This document shows positions 53,061-62,405 of a DNA stretch of 64,000 nt, piece after piece; position 1 is the first letter of the stretch, and each line of letters starts with the position of its first letter. The position numbers and the translations under genes are program-made. A model generated the notes under the pieces. That model was not told the origin of the DNA, searched no databases, and saw nothing but the letters and a program-made list of their open reading frames with translations. The stretch covers positions 40,691 to 104,690 of the forward strand of contig NZ_JAMQAW010000009.1 in assembly GCF_023701525.1 (NCBI RefSeq). Reading direction: 5' to 3'. Source of the DNA: Streptomyces albipurpureus. Its GTDB lineage: Bacteria; Actinomycetota; Actinomycetes; Streptomycetales; Streptomycetaceae.

Positions 53061-53465
53061 GGCAGACTCCTACTGTGGTCATGGAACGATCCTGTATCGC
53101 TCACACAGTAGGCCGGGCCACTGACAGTGGCCCCGCCCGTCCGTAGGCCGCCCGTCCGTAGGCCACCCGAACCGTAGGCCAGCGGCTGGCGTCGGGGCTC
53201 GTTTCCGTAGAAGCCGGAAGGCGAAAAGCCGGCTCGGGCTGAATGCCCGGCCGGCTCTGCTTCTTCTCGGGGCACTCGTATCCGAGCCCGCGGTTCTGGG
53301 CACCCTTGAGCGAGCACTCCCACCACTCAGGGCCACCAGGTCATCACTCGATGCATCCGGTGGTACGGCGTACGTCCTCATGGCGCTGATCGCTGCTCGG
53401 ACGCCAGGCCTCGTCATGTCACGACGACACACCCCGCCCCGACGCTCGATTCACGCCGCGTTGGC
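53061..53465. other. Intergenic region, no gene
   Basis: Holds a partly repeated CCGTCCGTAGGCC motif (two tandem copies near 53128-53158 and a related copy near 53170). No coding frame is supported. The right end is the region just after the bpa stop. Confidence 0.6.
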
Positions 53466-54008
53466 CTAGAGATACGGCCCCGAGCGGATCGCCCCGTGCT
53501 GCGGGTCATCGTCGTCATCGTGGGAGGCGCCCGGCGGCAGCGCCCGGCGCATCTGCTCCAGCTGGGCCCTTGCCGCCATCTGCTGGGCGAAAAGCGCCGT
53601 CTGGATACCGTGGAACAGACCCTCAAGCCATCCCACCAGCTGGGCCTGCGCGATGCGCAGCTCCGCCTCGGAAGGCACCGCCTCATCGGTGAAGGGGAGG
53701 GAGAGCCTTTCCAGCTCCTCGACCAGCTCGGGAGCAAGGCCGTCCTCCAGCTCCTTCACCGAGCTGGCGTGGATCTCCTTGAGCCTGACTCGGCTCGCTT
53801 CATCCAGGGGAGCAGCCCTGACCTCTTCCAGCAGCTGCTTGATCATGCTGCCGATCCGCATGACCTTGGCGGGCTGCTCGACCATCTCCGTCACCGGGAT
53901 CTCACGCGACCCGTGGTCGTCACTGCCACCGCCGAGTGCCATACCGTCCTGACCCACAACGAGAACGTGGGGGCTGTCCTGCGACCGTTCATTCCTCGGC
54001 ATCTCCAT
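53466..54008 (-). CDS. bpa: Bacterial proteasome activator Bpa (DUF2587)
   Basis: A 180-residue protein. The helical core (PAKVMRIGSMIKQLLEEVR, DEASRVRLKEIHASSVKELE, AELRIAQAQLVGWLEGLFHG) matches Bpa, which forms dodecameric rings that open the 20S proteasome gate without ATP. The C-terminus ends GPYL, close to the GQYL docking tail of the mycobacterial protein. An Asp-rich patch precedes it. ATG 54008 starts MEMPRNERSQ; longer frames are not credible. Confidence 0.93.
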   Translation of the reverse strand: MEMPRNERSQDSPHVLVVGQDGMALGGGSDDHGSREIPVTEMVEQPAKVMRIGSMIKQLLEEVRAAPLDEASRVRLKEIHASSVKELEDGLAPELVEELERLSLPFTDEAVPSEAELRIAQAQLVGWLEGLFHGIQTALFAQQMAARAQLEQMRRALPPGASHDDDDDPQHGAIRSGPYL

Positions 54009-54047
54009 GCGGCCATTCTCTCGCACATATGCGTTATCAAGAATCTG

Positions 54048-54081
54048 CCCCGGTACCAGAGTGATCACTCTGGTACCGGGG
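54048..54081. terminator. 34-bp perfect palindrome between ABC permease gene and bpa
   Basis: The left half CCCCGGTACCAGAGTGA pairs exactly with the right half; the centre is GATC with no loop spacer. It starts 40 bp upstream of bpa and lies 31 bp beyond the permease stop. As RNA it makes a strong hairpin, so termination is likely, but its position also suits an operator for bpa. Confidence 0.65.
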
Positions 54082-54111
54082 CGGTCAGGCAGGCCGAGCC
54101 TCAGCTGTCGA

Positions 54112-56982
54112 TCAGGTTGCCTCACGGCGCGCCAGCGCACCGCGGGAACGGGTGACGAGGGCCGCCAGCAGGGCCGCACCGAGGGGTACCGCGATCAGCA
54201 GCAGCAAGAACGTCTCCCATGGCAGCACCAGCGGGAAGTACGGCGCTGTGCCCGGGTCATAGCCCTGGTCAAGCGCGTCCTGGTACCACTTGGTCTGCTG
54301 GCGCTCCTCCGCCATACGCAGTCCGATCGCCGGCAGGATGCCCGCCGCCGAGCCGAGCACCACGCCCATCACGGCCACCACCCCGCACTGGAATCCGCTG
54401 AGTGTTCTCCGCACCCTGGGCGGTGCGCCGACGGCTGCCAGGGTCTTGAGATCGGCCTCGGCGTCGGCCTGGGCGAGGCCGGTGGCAATGCCCGCCGCAC
54501 CGATGGTGATCAGCCCGGCGAAGATGGTCAGCGCGAGCAGGACGATGTTGTTCCTGCTGACGTAGCCCCGCTCGATGTGCAGATTGACCTCGGCGCCGGT
54601 CTTGTCGAGCTGGCCGTCGAGACGCTGAGCCTGCTCGCTGCTGGGCATCTTCTCCGTGGAGTAGTACGCCCCCAGCGGGATCGTCTTCAGGGCTGCGGCC
54701 TTCACCGTGGCGGGCGCGACGATCAACGAGACGCCGTAGCCCTTGGTGCTCTCGGGCATCTGGTAGGCGTCGAAGCTCTTGATCTCGCCGGGCACCTTCT
54801 TGCCCTCCTGCTGGGCCTTCTCGGCTGCCTCGGTGTCGCTGATCAGCCTGATGCCGACCTTTCCACCCGCGCCGGCCTTGCCACTGTCGACGTAGCGCCG
54901 GTCGAGGGACACGATCTTGCCCTCGCTCAGGGCCTTCTCCGCGGCCGGGTCATTGATCCCGAGGACCGTCAGTAGCTTCCCGTCGCCGACCATCACGTTC
55001 TCGCCGGGAGCGCCGGCGCCGCCGTCCTTGCAGCGCCAGTCCTGGGAGAGCTTGCGCCGTTCGGCCTTGGTGTACTTGTCCGCGGGGGTGGACTCCGGGT
55101 TGGCCGGGTCGGCCTTCCACAACGGGCATTCATGGGCGGGCGGCACAACCACCTCGTAGTAGCCGCACCCCTTCCCGTAGCTGTACAGGGAGCAGTTGGT
55201 GTCGCCGACCACGATGCGGTCCACATCGGCCTGCACCGCGACCGGAAGGTGCTTCGCCACCGTGGCCCGTACGGAGGGCACATCCCGGCCACCACCCTCA
55301 TGGACCTGCACATATGCGGCGCCATGGGGCAGCTGGGCGTGGTACTCGGCCTTGAACTTGGCATCGTCACTCGCGGCATAGGTCGCCACGGCCACGGTGC
55401 CCGCCACAGCCGCCAGCACCGCGGCCACGGCCGGAGCCGTACGGCCCCGGTTGCGTACCGCGTCTCGGAGCGCGAGCCGGGGCGACAGCGGGAGGAAGCG
55501 CCCGAAGCGGCCGAAGAGTCCGACCAGGGCGGGGGTGAGGGCGATGATGCCCAGTTCCGCGAGACCGCTGCCGGCACCGACGAGCACGATCTGATCGCTC
55601 TTGGTCGAGCCGTAGAGCGCGATGGTGCCGCCGAGCAGGATCGCGACCAGGCCGATCACCGGCAGGACTCGGCTGCTCTTGCGAACACCACGACGCCCGG
55701 TGAGCGAGGCCAGGACCGACTGGCGGGATGAGGTGATGGCGGGCACCAGCGCGGCCATCACCCCGGTGAAGACGGCGAGCAGGGCAATGCCGAGCAACTC
55801 CAGCGGCCGGATGTCCAGACTGCCGAAGCGCTGCCCCATCCACCCCTCAAGCGTCGACTGGAGGGCAAGGGTGAGCAGCAGCCCGAGGACGGTACCGATG
55901 ACCGCCGCCGCCACACCGATCACCAGACCGCCGGCGAGGACGATGGCACGGATATGGCTGCGGGCTCCGCCATTGGCTCCGACCAGACCGAGCTGACGAC
56001 GGGATCGCCGAGCGCCGACCGCGAAGGCGGGGCCTGCCAGCAGGCAGATCTCCAGAATGGCGAGCCCCACCACGGTGGCGGCTGCCGCCAGCGCGGCCGC
56101 CTGGCCGGCGGAGCTCGTTTCGAATGAGCCCCAACCGGACCGCTCGTAGATGGGTACCTCGGACTTGGGCGGCGGGTCCAGGAGCACGGCGCGGGACTTG
56201 ACCACCACGCCCTTGGTGTTGGCCTGCTGGACCATGTTCCACGTGAAACTGCTCTTGGTGTCGACCAGATAGGTGGTCGAGGCACCGCCGCCGCGCTGCC
56301 CCGCCTTCTCCGCGACCTTGTCGTACGGCGCAAGGAACGCACCGGGCAGGAAGTTGACCTGGTTGGTCTTCAGTGAGCTGGGAAGCTCATAGGCACCCAC
56401 GATCCGGTACTCGCGGTCAAAGCCCCGAGCGGTGAGCTTGGCGCCCACCTTGTGCCCACTCTCCTTCAGAAAGTGGGTAGTAGCCGCGACCTCATCGGAC
56501 TTCTGTGGGAAACGCCCCTGGGTAAGGGCCATGATGCCCTTGGCTATCGGGTCCGAGGCCTTCAACTCGCGTACTTCGGTGGCCAGCAGCCCATGTGTGG
56601 TGCGTAGCTTGGCATTGCCCTCCGTGTCCGACAGCATGGTCGACCCCGCGGGCAGTGCCTTCCTGATGTCGGTCTTGCCCTCCGGTGGGCCGGAGTTCTC
56701 GAACTCCTCGACCGTGGTGTAGCCCTCGCCGTCCGGCGGCTGGAGGATCGGCACACCGTTCATACCGGAGTCGCTCAGCTGGGCGTCCGCGGCGCCCAAG
56801 GTCCGCTCGATCCTCTGCTCGGTGGACAGCTCCGAGCTGCGCAGCGTCACATCCGCCGCGCTCACACCGACGATGGGTAGGGCGATCATGGCCAGGACGA
56901 GTGAGCTACGCCCCTTGGCGCGCCAGGCGTCGCGGCGGGCGATACGGATCGCGGCCCGCCAGGAGTGGTACCAGGTCTTCAC
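54112..56982 (-). CDS. FtsX-like ABC transporter permease
   Basis: A 956-residue permease: one N-terminal membrane helix (about 27-45), a large extracytoplasmic region to about 300, three to four helices with an FtsX domain, further central helices, a second outer domain near 560-800 containing several cysteines, and a C-terminal FtsX domain (VLLALTIFAGLITIGAAGIA). This double-FtsX layout is typical of MacB-like/antimicrobial-peptide or lipoprotein exporters. It overlaps the ATPase gene by ATGA. It carries a one-mismatch parS inside the coding sequence at 56236-56249. Confidence 0.92.
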   Translation of the reverse strand: MKTWYHSWRAAIRIARRDAWRAKGRSSLVLAMIALPIVGVSAADVTLRSSELSTEQRIERTLGAADAQLSDSGMNGVPILQPPDGEGYTTVEEFENSGPPEGKTDIRKALPAGSTMLSDTEGNAKLRTTHGLLATEVRELKASDPIAKGIMALTQGRFPQKSDEVAATTHFLKESGHKVGAKLTARGFDREYRIVGAYELPSSLKTNQVNFLPGAFLAPYDKVAEKAGQRGGGASTTYLVDTKSSFTWNMVQQANTKGVVVKSRAVLLDPPPKSEVPIYERSGWGSFETSSAGQAAALAAAATVVGLAILEICLLAGPAFAVGARRSRRQLGLVGANGGARSHIRAIVLAGGLVIGVAAAVIGTVLGLLLTLALQSTLEGWMGQRFGSLDIRPLELLGIALLAVFTGVMAALVPAITSSRQSVLASLTGRRGVRKSSRVLPVIGLVAILLGGTIALYGSTKSDQIVLVGAGSGLAELGIIALTPALVGLFGRFGRFLPLSPRLALRDAVRNRGRTAPAVAAVLAAVAGTVAVATYAASDDAKFKAEYHAQLPHGAAYVQVHEGGGRDVPSVRATVAKHLPVAVQADVDRIVVGDTNCSLYSYGKGCGYYEVVVPPAHECPLWKADPANPESTPADKYTKAERRKLSQDWRCKDGGAGAPGENVMVGDGKLLTVLGINDPAAEKALSEGKIVSLDRRYVDSGKAGAGGKVGIRLISDTEAAEKAQQEGKKVPGEIKSFDAYQMPESTKGYGVSLIVAPATVKAAALKTIPLGAYYSTEKMPSSEQAQRLDGQLDKTGAEVNLHIERGYVSRNNIVLLALTIFAGLITIGAAGIATGLAQADAEADLKTLAAVGAPPRVRRTLSGFQCGVVAVMGVVLGSAAGILPAIGLRMAEERQQTKWYQDALDQGYDPGTAPYFPLVLPWETFLLLLIAVPLGAALLAALVTRSRGALARREAT
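56236..56249. promoter_or_regulatory. Degenerate parS within the permease gene
   Basis: GTTCCACGTGAAAC differs from the perfect palindrome at one position. Functional parS sites with single mismatches are known in actinobacteria, but here the match lies in coding DNA and may be fortuitous. Confidence 0.5.
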
Positions 56983-57785
56983 AGCTCGTTCGCTCCCTGG
57001 CCCGAGCCGTCCCGGCCCGAGACACCAGCCGCGGCACCCGAAAGCAGTGAGTCAGCCTGGCTGCGAACGGTCTGGTCGACGACGGCTCCGTCCCGAAGGA
57101 AGACCACCCGGTCCGCCCAGGCCGCGAACCGGGGCTCGTGGGTGACCAGGATTCCCGCGGCACCTTCGTCGCAGCGCGAGCGCAGCAGAGCCAGTACGGA
57201 CTCTCCCGTCTCGGAGTCCAGCGCACCGGTCGGCTCATCGGCGAGGACCAGCCGGCGCTCGCCCACCAGAGCGCGGGCGATGGCCACCCGCTGCTGCTGG
57301 CCACCGGACATCTCATCGGGGAAGCGGTCGGCGAGCTGGCCGAGGTCCATTTCCTCCAGTGCGGCAACTGCCTCGACACGGGCCTTACGGGCGGAGACGC
57401 CGTCCAGTTCGCGGGGCAGCGAGACATTCTCGGCGGCGGTGAGGGCCGGGATGAGGTTGTAGTCCTGGAAGACATAGCCGATGCTGCGCCGACGCAGGGC
57501 GGCGAGCTTCTTGCGGTTCGCGTGGGTGATGTCGGTGTCCTCCACGATCACCTGTCCGGACGTGGGCATGTCGAGCCCGCCGGCGATGGTGAGCAGGGTG
57601 GACTTTCCGGAGCCGGACGGGCCCATCACGGCCACGAGTTCACCGGGGAAGACATCGAGATTGATCCCCCGGAGGGCGTGCACCTCGGTGGCTCCGGACC
57701 CATGGACGCGGGTCAGGTCCTTGAGTTGGAGAACGGGGCGCTTCTGGCTCGCCTCATGGGGCTGAGGCGATGTGGATACGGACAT
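56979..57785 (-). CDS. ABC transporter ATP-binding protein
   Basis: A 268-residue ATPase of the MacB/LolD class. Walker A GPSGSGKST (about 54-62), Q-loop YVFQDYNL, signature MSGGQQQR, Walker B LVLADEPTGALD and H-loop VTHEP are all present. It powers the downstream FtsX-like permease, with which it overlaps. A PadR-family regulator encoded upstream on the same strand probably controls both. Confidence 0.95.
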   Translation of the reverse strand: MSVSTSPQPHEASQKRPVLQLKDLTRVHGSGATEVHALRGINLDVFPGELVAVMGPSGSGKSTLLTIAGGLDMPTSGQVIVEDTDITHANRKKLAALRRRSIGYVFQDYNLIPALTAAENVSLPRELDGVSARKARVEAVAALEEMDLGQLADRFPDEMSGGQQQRVAIARALVGERRLVLADEPTGALDSETGESVLALLRSRCDEGAAGILVTHEPRFAAWADRVVFLRDGAVVDQTVRSQADSLLSGAAAGVSGRDGSGQGANEL

Positions 57786-58335
57786 GGGAAGGGGTCCCCC
57801 CTTGGACTGGTGGTCGAGCGGAAGGCCGCCAAATCTGGGGCCTGAGGGTGGGCTGTTGCCCAGTGGCTGTCTGGTCCGTGCCGTTTCCCTGCCGTTGGCG
57901 GCGGCTCGGGAAGGGCGGTGGGCTGCTGGTCCCCCGGGCGGCCGAGGTGGTGACCTGAGCGGGCCGAAAGCCTGAGGTAGGGCCGTGTCAGCCGAAACGA
58001 GCAGTTGGAGGTGGCACCAGGGGCGCCGACTGTTCTGGGTGCGGGACTGCTGAGGTGCCGCCCCGCGTGGTGCCGCTCAAGGCCAGGGCGGCGTTCGCGG
58101 GTGTGCTGTGCGCTGCTGGCCGTGGTGGTACTCGCGGTACGGATCTGAGCTGCGGAGCGGGGTGCTGGCCGCGACGGCGCTGGGCTGGTCCCCGGTGGAG
58201 CGCCATGGACGGGCTGCCCTGGGCATGATCCCGGTGGGGCTGTTGAGGAGTGGGACCCGCTGTGGCGTGGTCAGGGCCTCAGCGGGCCGACGCCTCCGGA
58301 GCCCCCGGTGGGATCTCCCTGGCCGTTGTCCGGCG
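57786..58335. other. Intergenic region before the ABC operon
   Basis: No frame with proper codon bias. It lies between the PadR gene stop and the ABC ATPase start on the minus strand and should carry the ABC promoter. I found no dyad resembling the PadR operator here. Confidence 0.6.
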
Positions 58336-59073
58336 CTAGGTCGAGGCCCTCGCCTGTGTCGTGCGGTCAGGCTGGGGCTCCACCGGGCCGGTCTGGCCCG
58401 GACGGGATGGTTCTGACGAGGGTGGTGGGGACGAGGGTGGTGCTGAGCTGGTCCCCGGGCCGTCGGACGCGACCACGGCTCCAGGAGTGTCCCCCGGCGG
58501 AACGGTCGCTGAAGGGCGTTGCCCTGCCCTTGCCGCGAGCCTGATGAGCCGCACTTCGCAGTGGTCGAGCCAGCGTGCCTCGGCCTCGGTCTGGAAGATC
58601 AGCTGTTCCAGGACGAGTAGCCACGCCACATCGTCCCGCTCCCCCGAGCCCCCACCCTCGATGGCTGCCAGTGCCTGCGCCTTGAGCCGGGTGTAGTCCT
58701 GCATCGACTTCACCGTGTGATGGCGCTGGGACTGGATGACGGCCCGGATGTCCACGTGATGGGATCCGATCGCCATCGCGAGTTTGATGGCCAGTTCATT
58801 GCGCGGTGGGTTGCTGCGGTCCACCGGCCTCTCGAACCAGCTTCTCAACTCCGACTGCCCGGCATCGGTGATGTGGTACAGCGTGTGGCCGGCCTCGTCC
58901 TCACCGGACTGCACGACCATGCCGTCCCGTTCCAGACGGTTGAGGGTCGTGTAGACCTGGCCGACATTGAGTGGCCAGGTGGCGCCGGTGCAGGACTCGA
59001 ACTCCGTACGGAGTTGCGAGCCGTACCGGGGGCCGCGCTCTAGGAGGGCGAGGAGCCCGTGACGGATGGACAT
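58336..59073 (-). CDS. PadR-family transcriptional regulator
   Basis: A 245-residue regulator. The N-terminal winged helix-turn-helix (about 1-85: SIRHGLLALLERGPRYGSQL, GQVYTTLNRLERDGMVV) is followed by the helical C-terminal PadR domain (SHHVDIRAVIQSQRHHTVKS) and a 50-residue Pro/Ser/Thr tail. PadR-like proteins commonly repress drug or peptide exporters such as the neighbouring ABC pair. A CGGTAT/ATACCG dyad ends three bases before ATG 59073 and leaves no room for a ribosome site, so the mRNA may be leaderless. In-frame extension upstream crosses that dyad and is rejected. Confidence 0.9.
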   Translation of the reverse strand: MSIRHGLLALLERGPRYGSQLRTEFESCTGATWPLNVGQVYTTLNRLERDGMVVQSGEDEAGHTLYHITDAGQSELRSWFERPVDRSNPPRNELAIKLAMAIGSHHVDIRAVIQSQRHHTVKSMQDYTRLKAQALAAIEGGGSGERDDVAWLLVLEQLIFQTEAEARWLDHCEVRLIRLAARAGQRPSATVPPGDTPGAVVASDGPGTSSAPPSSPPPSSEPSRPGQTGPVEPQPDRTTQARAST

Positions 59074-59076
59074 ACT

Positions 59077-59090
59077 CGGTATGTATACCG
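59077..59090. promoter_or_regulatory. Probable PadR operator at its own start codon
   Basis: CGGTATGTATACCG is a perfect inverted repeat around a 2-bp centre, three bases upstream of the padR ATG. The embedded TATACAT on the minus strand could be the promoter -10, so binding would block initiation. Confidence 0.65.
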
Positions 59091-59226
59091 GGTAGGCTCC
59101 TCGCGGCCAACCGTCGGGAGTGGGAGTTGTCGAGTCCGTCCTCAGAGGGACGGGATGGGCTCGCAGGGGCTCCACGCCCCGGGCGACGGGGTGGCCAGGG
59201 GCTGATTGGCACGACCGGGAAGGGCC

Positions 59227-59826
59227 TCAGCGCCGTCTCATCCGTACGCCGAGAAAGCCGATCCCGATGCCCATCAGCGCCATTCCGATGCCGAGGGAGA
59301 GCGGGGAGACCTGCTGTACGGCGGGGGTCGGAGCGGTCCGGGTGGGCTGCCGGCCGGCTTCCGCGGGCGCCAGGGGGCTCAATGGGGAGTCCAGGGGCTC
59401 CACCGCCTCCCCCTCATCCTCCATCTCAGGTGCCACCTCCTCCTCAAGGAGGGGGTCCGGGCCGTCCGGAGGTATCCGGGAAGGCCTGACGAAGGTGACG
59501 GAAGGGACAGGCGAGTTGAGACGAGTCTGTGACACGGAGGCGGACGGCGAGGTGGGCGGCATCGATGTCGCGGAGGGGGAGGGGGAGGTCGAGTGGTTCG
59601 CGCTCGGGTGCTCGCTCACCGGCACCCGCCCCGGCCGTGGCCGGCCTTCCCCGGCCGGCCGTCCCGCGAGCGACGCGATCGGCGCGATCGGCGCGATCGG
59701 CGAGGCTGACGGCGGTTTGCTGGGGTGCTCCGGCTCCGCCGCCGCATGGGCGAAAGGGAGGCAGGAGAGGAGAAGAGCGGCGGCGGCGATGGTCATCGCG
59801 CACCGAGTGTGGAGCTGTGGAGTCAC
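59227..59826 (-). CDS. Secreted, C-terminally anchored surface protein of unknown function
   Basis: A 199-residue protein with a signal peptide (MTIAAAALLLSCLPFAHAAA region), a Pro/Ser/Thr-rich low-complexity body, an acidic patch (LLEEEVAPEMEDEGEAVE), and a C-terminal hydrophobic helix ending VRMRRR. The helix plus basic tail looks like a cell-wall sorting domain, but no LAXTG or LPXTG motif precedes it. GTG 59826 follows GGGAGGGG. Upstream in-frame sequence is repeat-rich shadow. Function unknown. Confidence 0.7.
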   Translation of the reverse strand: MTPQLHTRCAMTIAAAALLLSCLPFAHAAAEPEHPSKPPSASPIAPIAPIASLAGRPAGEGRPRPGRVPVSEHPSANHSTSPSPSATSMPPTSPSASVSQTRLNSPVPSVTFVRPSRIPPDGPDPLLEEEVAPEMEDEGEAVEPLDSPLSPLAPAEAGRQPTRTAPTPAVQQVSPLSLGIGMALMGIGIGFLGVRMRRR

Positions 59827-60334
59827 CCGGGAACCCCTCCCGTGCCGAGCCGCTGGGCCGATGGATTCAGCGTCACACGGTGTGACAAATCCGGCATCTT
59901 GGAGGATGGGGCGGGCTGAACCCGGCAGCCGCTGGCAGCGCGCGGTCGAGCCGTCCCCGTAGACGGACCCCATGGCTGAGTACCCCACGGCCGAGCAGGT
60001 CTGAACCCACGACCTCAAGAGCCCCGACCGACCGGCCCACCTCAAGGGCCCTGACCGACCGGCCCACCTCAAGGGCTCAGCCGTGGCACTCGACCGAAGC
60101 GGCCCCTCTGCCGAGCGGGCGGCAGGGGGCCGGGTCCAGCTCGCCCAGTTCGCGCTGGCCGACGGAGAAGGGCCGGGCCAGGGCGCCGCTGCCGGACTCC
60201 AGCCAGGGCCTCGGCGAGCGTTGGCGCCGTATCTTCCTCGCGGTCTCCAGGGGTCGGGCCACGCTCAGGGACTGGACCCAAGCCGGGCCCGGGAGTGAAC
60301 CGAAGCCGGGGCCGGGCGGCGGCTCAGCGGGCCG
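59827..60334. other. Intergenic region with 27-bp direct repeat
   Basis: About two and a half copies of a 27-bp unit (GACCGACCGGCCCACCTCAA...) lie at 60012-60078. Open frames on both strands arise from the repeat. No gene supported. Confidence 0.65.
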
Positions 60335-61960
60335 CTAGTCCGACTTCCCGGTGGAGATCGTCAGCTCGAACTCCTGATTGCCCGGTGCGACCGCCGAACC
60401 CTGGCGCGGGAACTGATCGATCACCGCGTCCTTGGGCCACTGGGGGTTGTTCACCTCCCGCACCTTCCACCCCCAGTCCGCGGCGCGCAGGCACTCCTTG
60501 ACCGACAGCACGTCCTTGTAGAGGAGATCCGGCGCCTGGACCTTCGCCGGGTCCGTTCCGTCCTCGTAGGCGTCGCTGCACTTCGATGTCTTGATGGTGC
60601 GCGTGCGGTCCGGCGGCAGGGCCGTCCCCGCGTCCGCCGATGCGGAGGCCGTCGGGCTGGTGGTGCGGCTGTCGTCCGCGCCGTCGTCCTCGGCGGCGCC
60701 CTTGATCGCACCGATGACCCCGCTGATCACCACCAGGGCCAGGAAGGCACAGGCCAGGCCGATCACGACCTTGCGGCCGGTGTTCTTGGGAGCGGGCGCG
60801 TTCTGGGCCGGTGAGATGGTGTACGAGTGCGGGGGAACCCCGGCCATCGGTGCATTGGCCTGGTACCCGGGGCCGGGGGTGTGCGGCCCCTGCGCATGAG
60901 GGGCCTGCGGGTAGCCGTACTGAGGCGTCGGGGCACCGTAGGGACCCGGCTGATAGGGCGCCTGGACACTCTGCTGCGATGGGGGCGGTGCGGACTGGCC
61001 CACCGGCGGGAAGACCGCCGACGCCACCCCCGCGCCGCTGGCCGTCGGCGCACCGCTGATGATCACCGGGGCGGCCGTCCGCCCGGCGTTGGCCACCCGT
61101 GCGCACTCGGTGCTCATGGCGGCGGCACTGGGGAAGCGCTCGTTCGGGTTCTTCTTCAGCGCCCGTGCGACCAGTGCGTCCATGGCCGGGGTGACCGACC
61201 GATTGATCGTGGAAGGTGCGACGGGATCTTCCTGAACATGGGCGTACGCGATGGCCAGCGGTGAGTCCGCGTCGAACGGCAGCCGTCCGGTGAGCAGTTG
61301 GAAGAGCATGATCCCGACCGAGTACAGATCGGAACGGGCATCCACACCGCGGCCCAGGGCCTGCTCCGGCGACAGATACTGCGGCGTTCCCACCACCATG
61401 CCGGTCTGTGTCATGGAGGTGACGCCGGACTGCATGGCCCGCGCGATGCCGAAGTCCATCACCTTGACCACACCGCGCCTGGTCATCATGACGTTGCCGG
61501 GCTTGATGTCACGGTGGACCAGACCGACCTCATGACTGGTCTCCAGGGCGGCCAGGACATCGGCCGTCACCTTGAGCGCCTTGTCGGCCGGCATCGCCCC
61601 GTGCTGCTGGATGTCCGCGTGGAGAACGGAGCCGAGCGGCTGCCCCTCCACGTACTCCATGACGATGTACGGCATCAGGGCGCCGCCGAGCTCATCCTCG
61701 CCGGTGTCGAAGACCGAGACGATATTGGGATGCGACAGCTTGGCAACGGCCTGGGCCTCGCGCCGGAACCGCTCCCGGAAGGACTGCTCGCGTCCCAGTT
61801 CCGAATGGAGCGTCTTGATGGCGACCTGGCGGTCCAGCGCGGAGTCATAGGCCAGATAGACCGAGGCCATGCCCCCCTCGCCGAGCAGATCGCGGAGTTG
61901 GTACCGGCCACCCGCCAGCGAACCGCCCGCATAGCGGCCCTGCGCGCCGTCCTGGCTCAT
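60335..61960 (-). CDS. Membrane Ser/Thr protein kinase with one PASTA-like domain
   Basis: A 541-residue kinase: glycine loop GEGGMASV, Lys49 in VAIK, catalytic Asp151 in HRDIKPGN, DFG 169-171, activation segment TSMTQTGMVVGTPQYLSPEQ. A Pro/Gln/Tyr-rich linker (about 310-395) leads to a membrane helix (about 401-421) and an outer tail with one PASTA-like unit near 475-541 (VKECLRAADWGWKVREVNNP, NQEFELTISTG). Divergent from another kinase gene across 445 bp. Substrates unknown. Confidence 0.93.
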   Translation of the reverse strand: MSQDGAQGRYAGGSLAGGRYQLRDLLGEGGMASVYLAYDSALDRQVAIKTLHSELGREQSFRERFRREAQAVAKLSHPNIVSVFDTGEDELGGALMPYIVMEYVEGQPLGSVLHADIQQHGAMPADKALKVTADVLAALETSHEVGLVHRDIKPGNVMMTRRGVVKVMDFGIARAMQSGVTSMTQTGMVVGTPQYLSPEQALGRGVDARSDLYSVGIMLFQLLTGRLPFDADSPLAIAYAHVQEDPVAPSTINRSVTPAMDALVARALKKNPNERFPSAAAMSTECARVANAGRTAAPVIISGAPTASGAGVASAVFPPVGQSAPPPSQQSVQAPYQPGPYGAPTPQYGYPQAPHAQGPHTPGPGYQANAPMAGVPPHSYTISPAQNAPAPKNTGRKVVIGLACAFLALVVISGVIGAIKGAAEDDGADDSRTTSPTASASADAGTALPPDRTRTIKTSKCSDAYEDGTDPAKVQAPDLLYKDVLSVKECLRAADWGWKVREVNNPQWPKDAVIDQFPRQGSAVAPGNQEFELTISTGKSD

Positions 61961-62405
61961 GACTGTGCATCCCCCTCGGCGCGAACAGCTACGGAGAACA
62001 GAAATGCGCGCCTATCGCGGTAAACCGGTGCGAAAGGCATGCGACTTCCTGGTGATCCGTGTTCCGTGTCCCGTTGACGTCTTCTTGGTGTTCGATGTTT
62101 CGCTAAGGTCCGGTGTCTCGTTATATGGACCTGATACCTCATGAGGTCCGTTGTCCCGTGAAACTGAGATCCGTGATCCCTATTACGGGGCAAGTCTGCC
62201 CGAGGGGTCTGACACGTCAAGCCAGGTGCCCGTTCCGTGACCGTACGCACAAGAAGCGTCCCGTAAGCGTTACAAGAGATCCACGGAATTTGCGTGGCCT
62301 GGCTCACAGCGGGTTTGATGACCGGTCCGTCTCAGGCGGGCCTGTCGTATAGAGGCTGTAGCGTGAGGCAACGGAACGGATACACAGAATAGACGGCGAG
62401 GACTG
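61961..62405. other. Divergent promoter region between two kinase genes
   Basis: This stretch is less G/C-rich than its surroundings and contains several TATA-like and TGTC/GTCC-rich stretches (for example near 62100-62150). It probably carries both kinase promoters. No small gene or structured RNA was recognised. Confidence 0.55.

Noticed and set aside
62155..62167. Additional parS-like site in the kinase intergenic region
   Set aside because: Only the GTGAAAC half is present (TCCCGTGAAAC); the other arm does not match.
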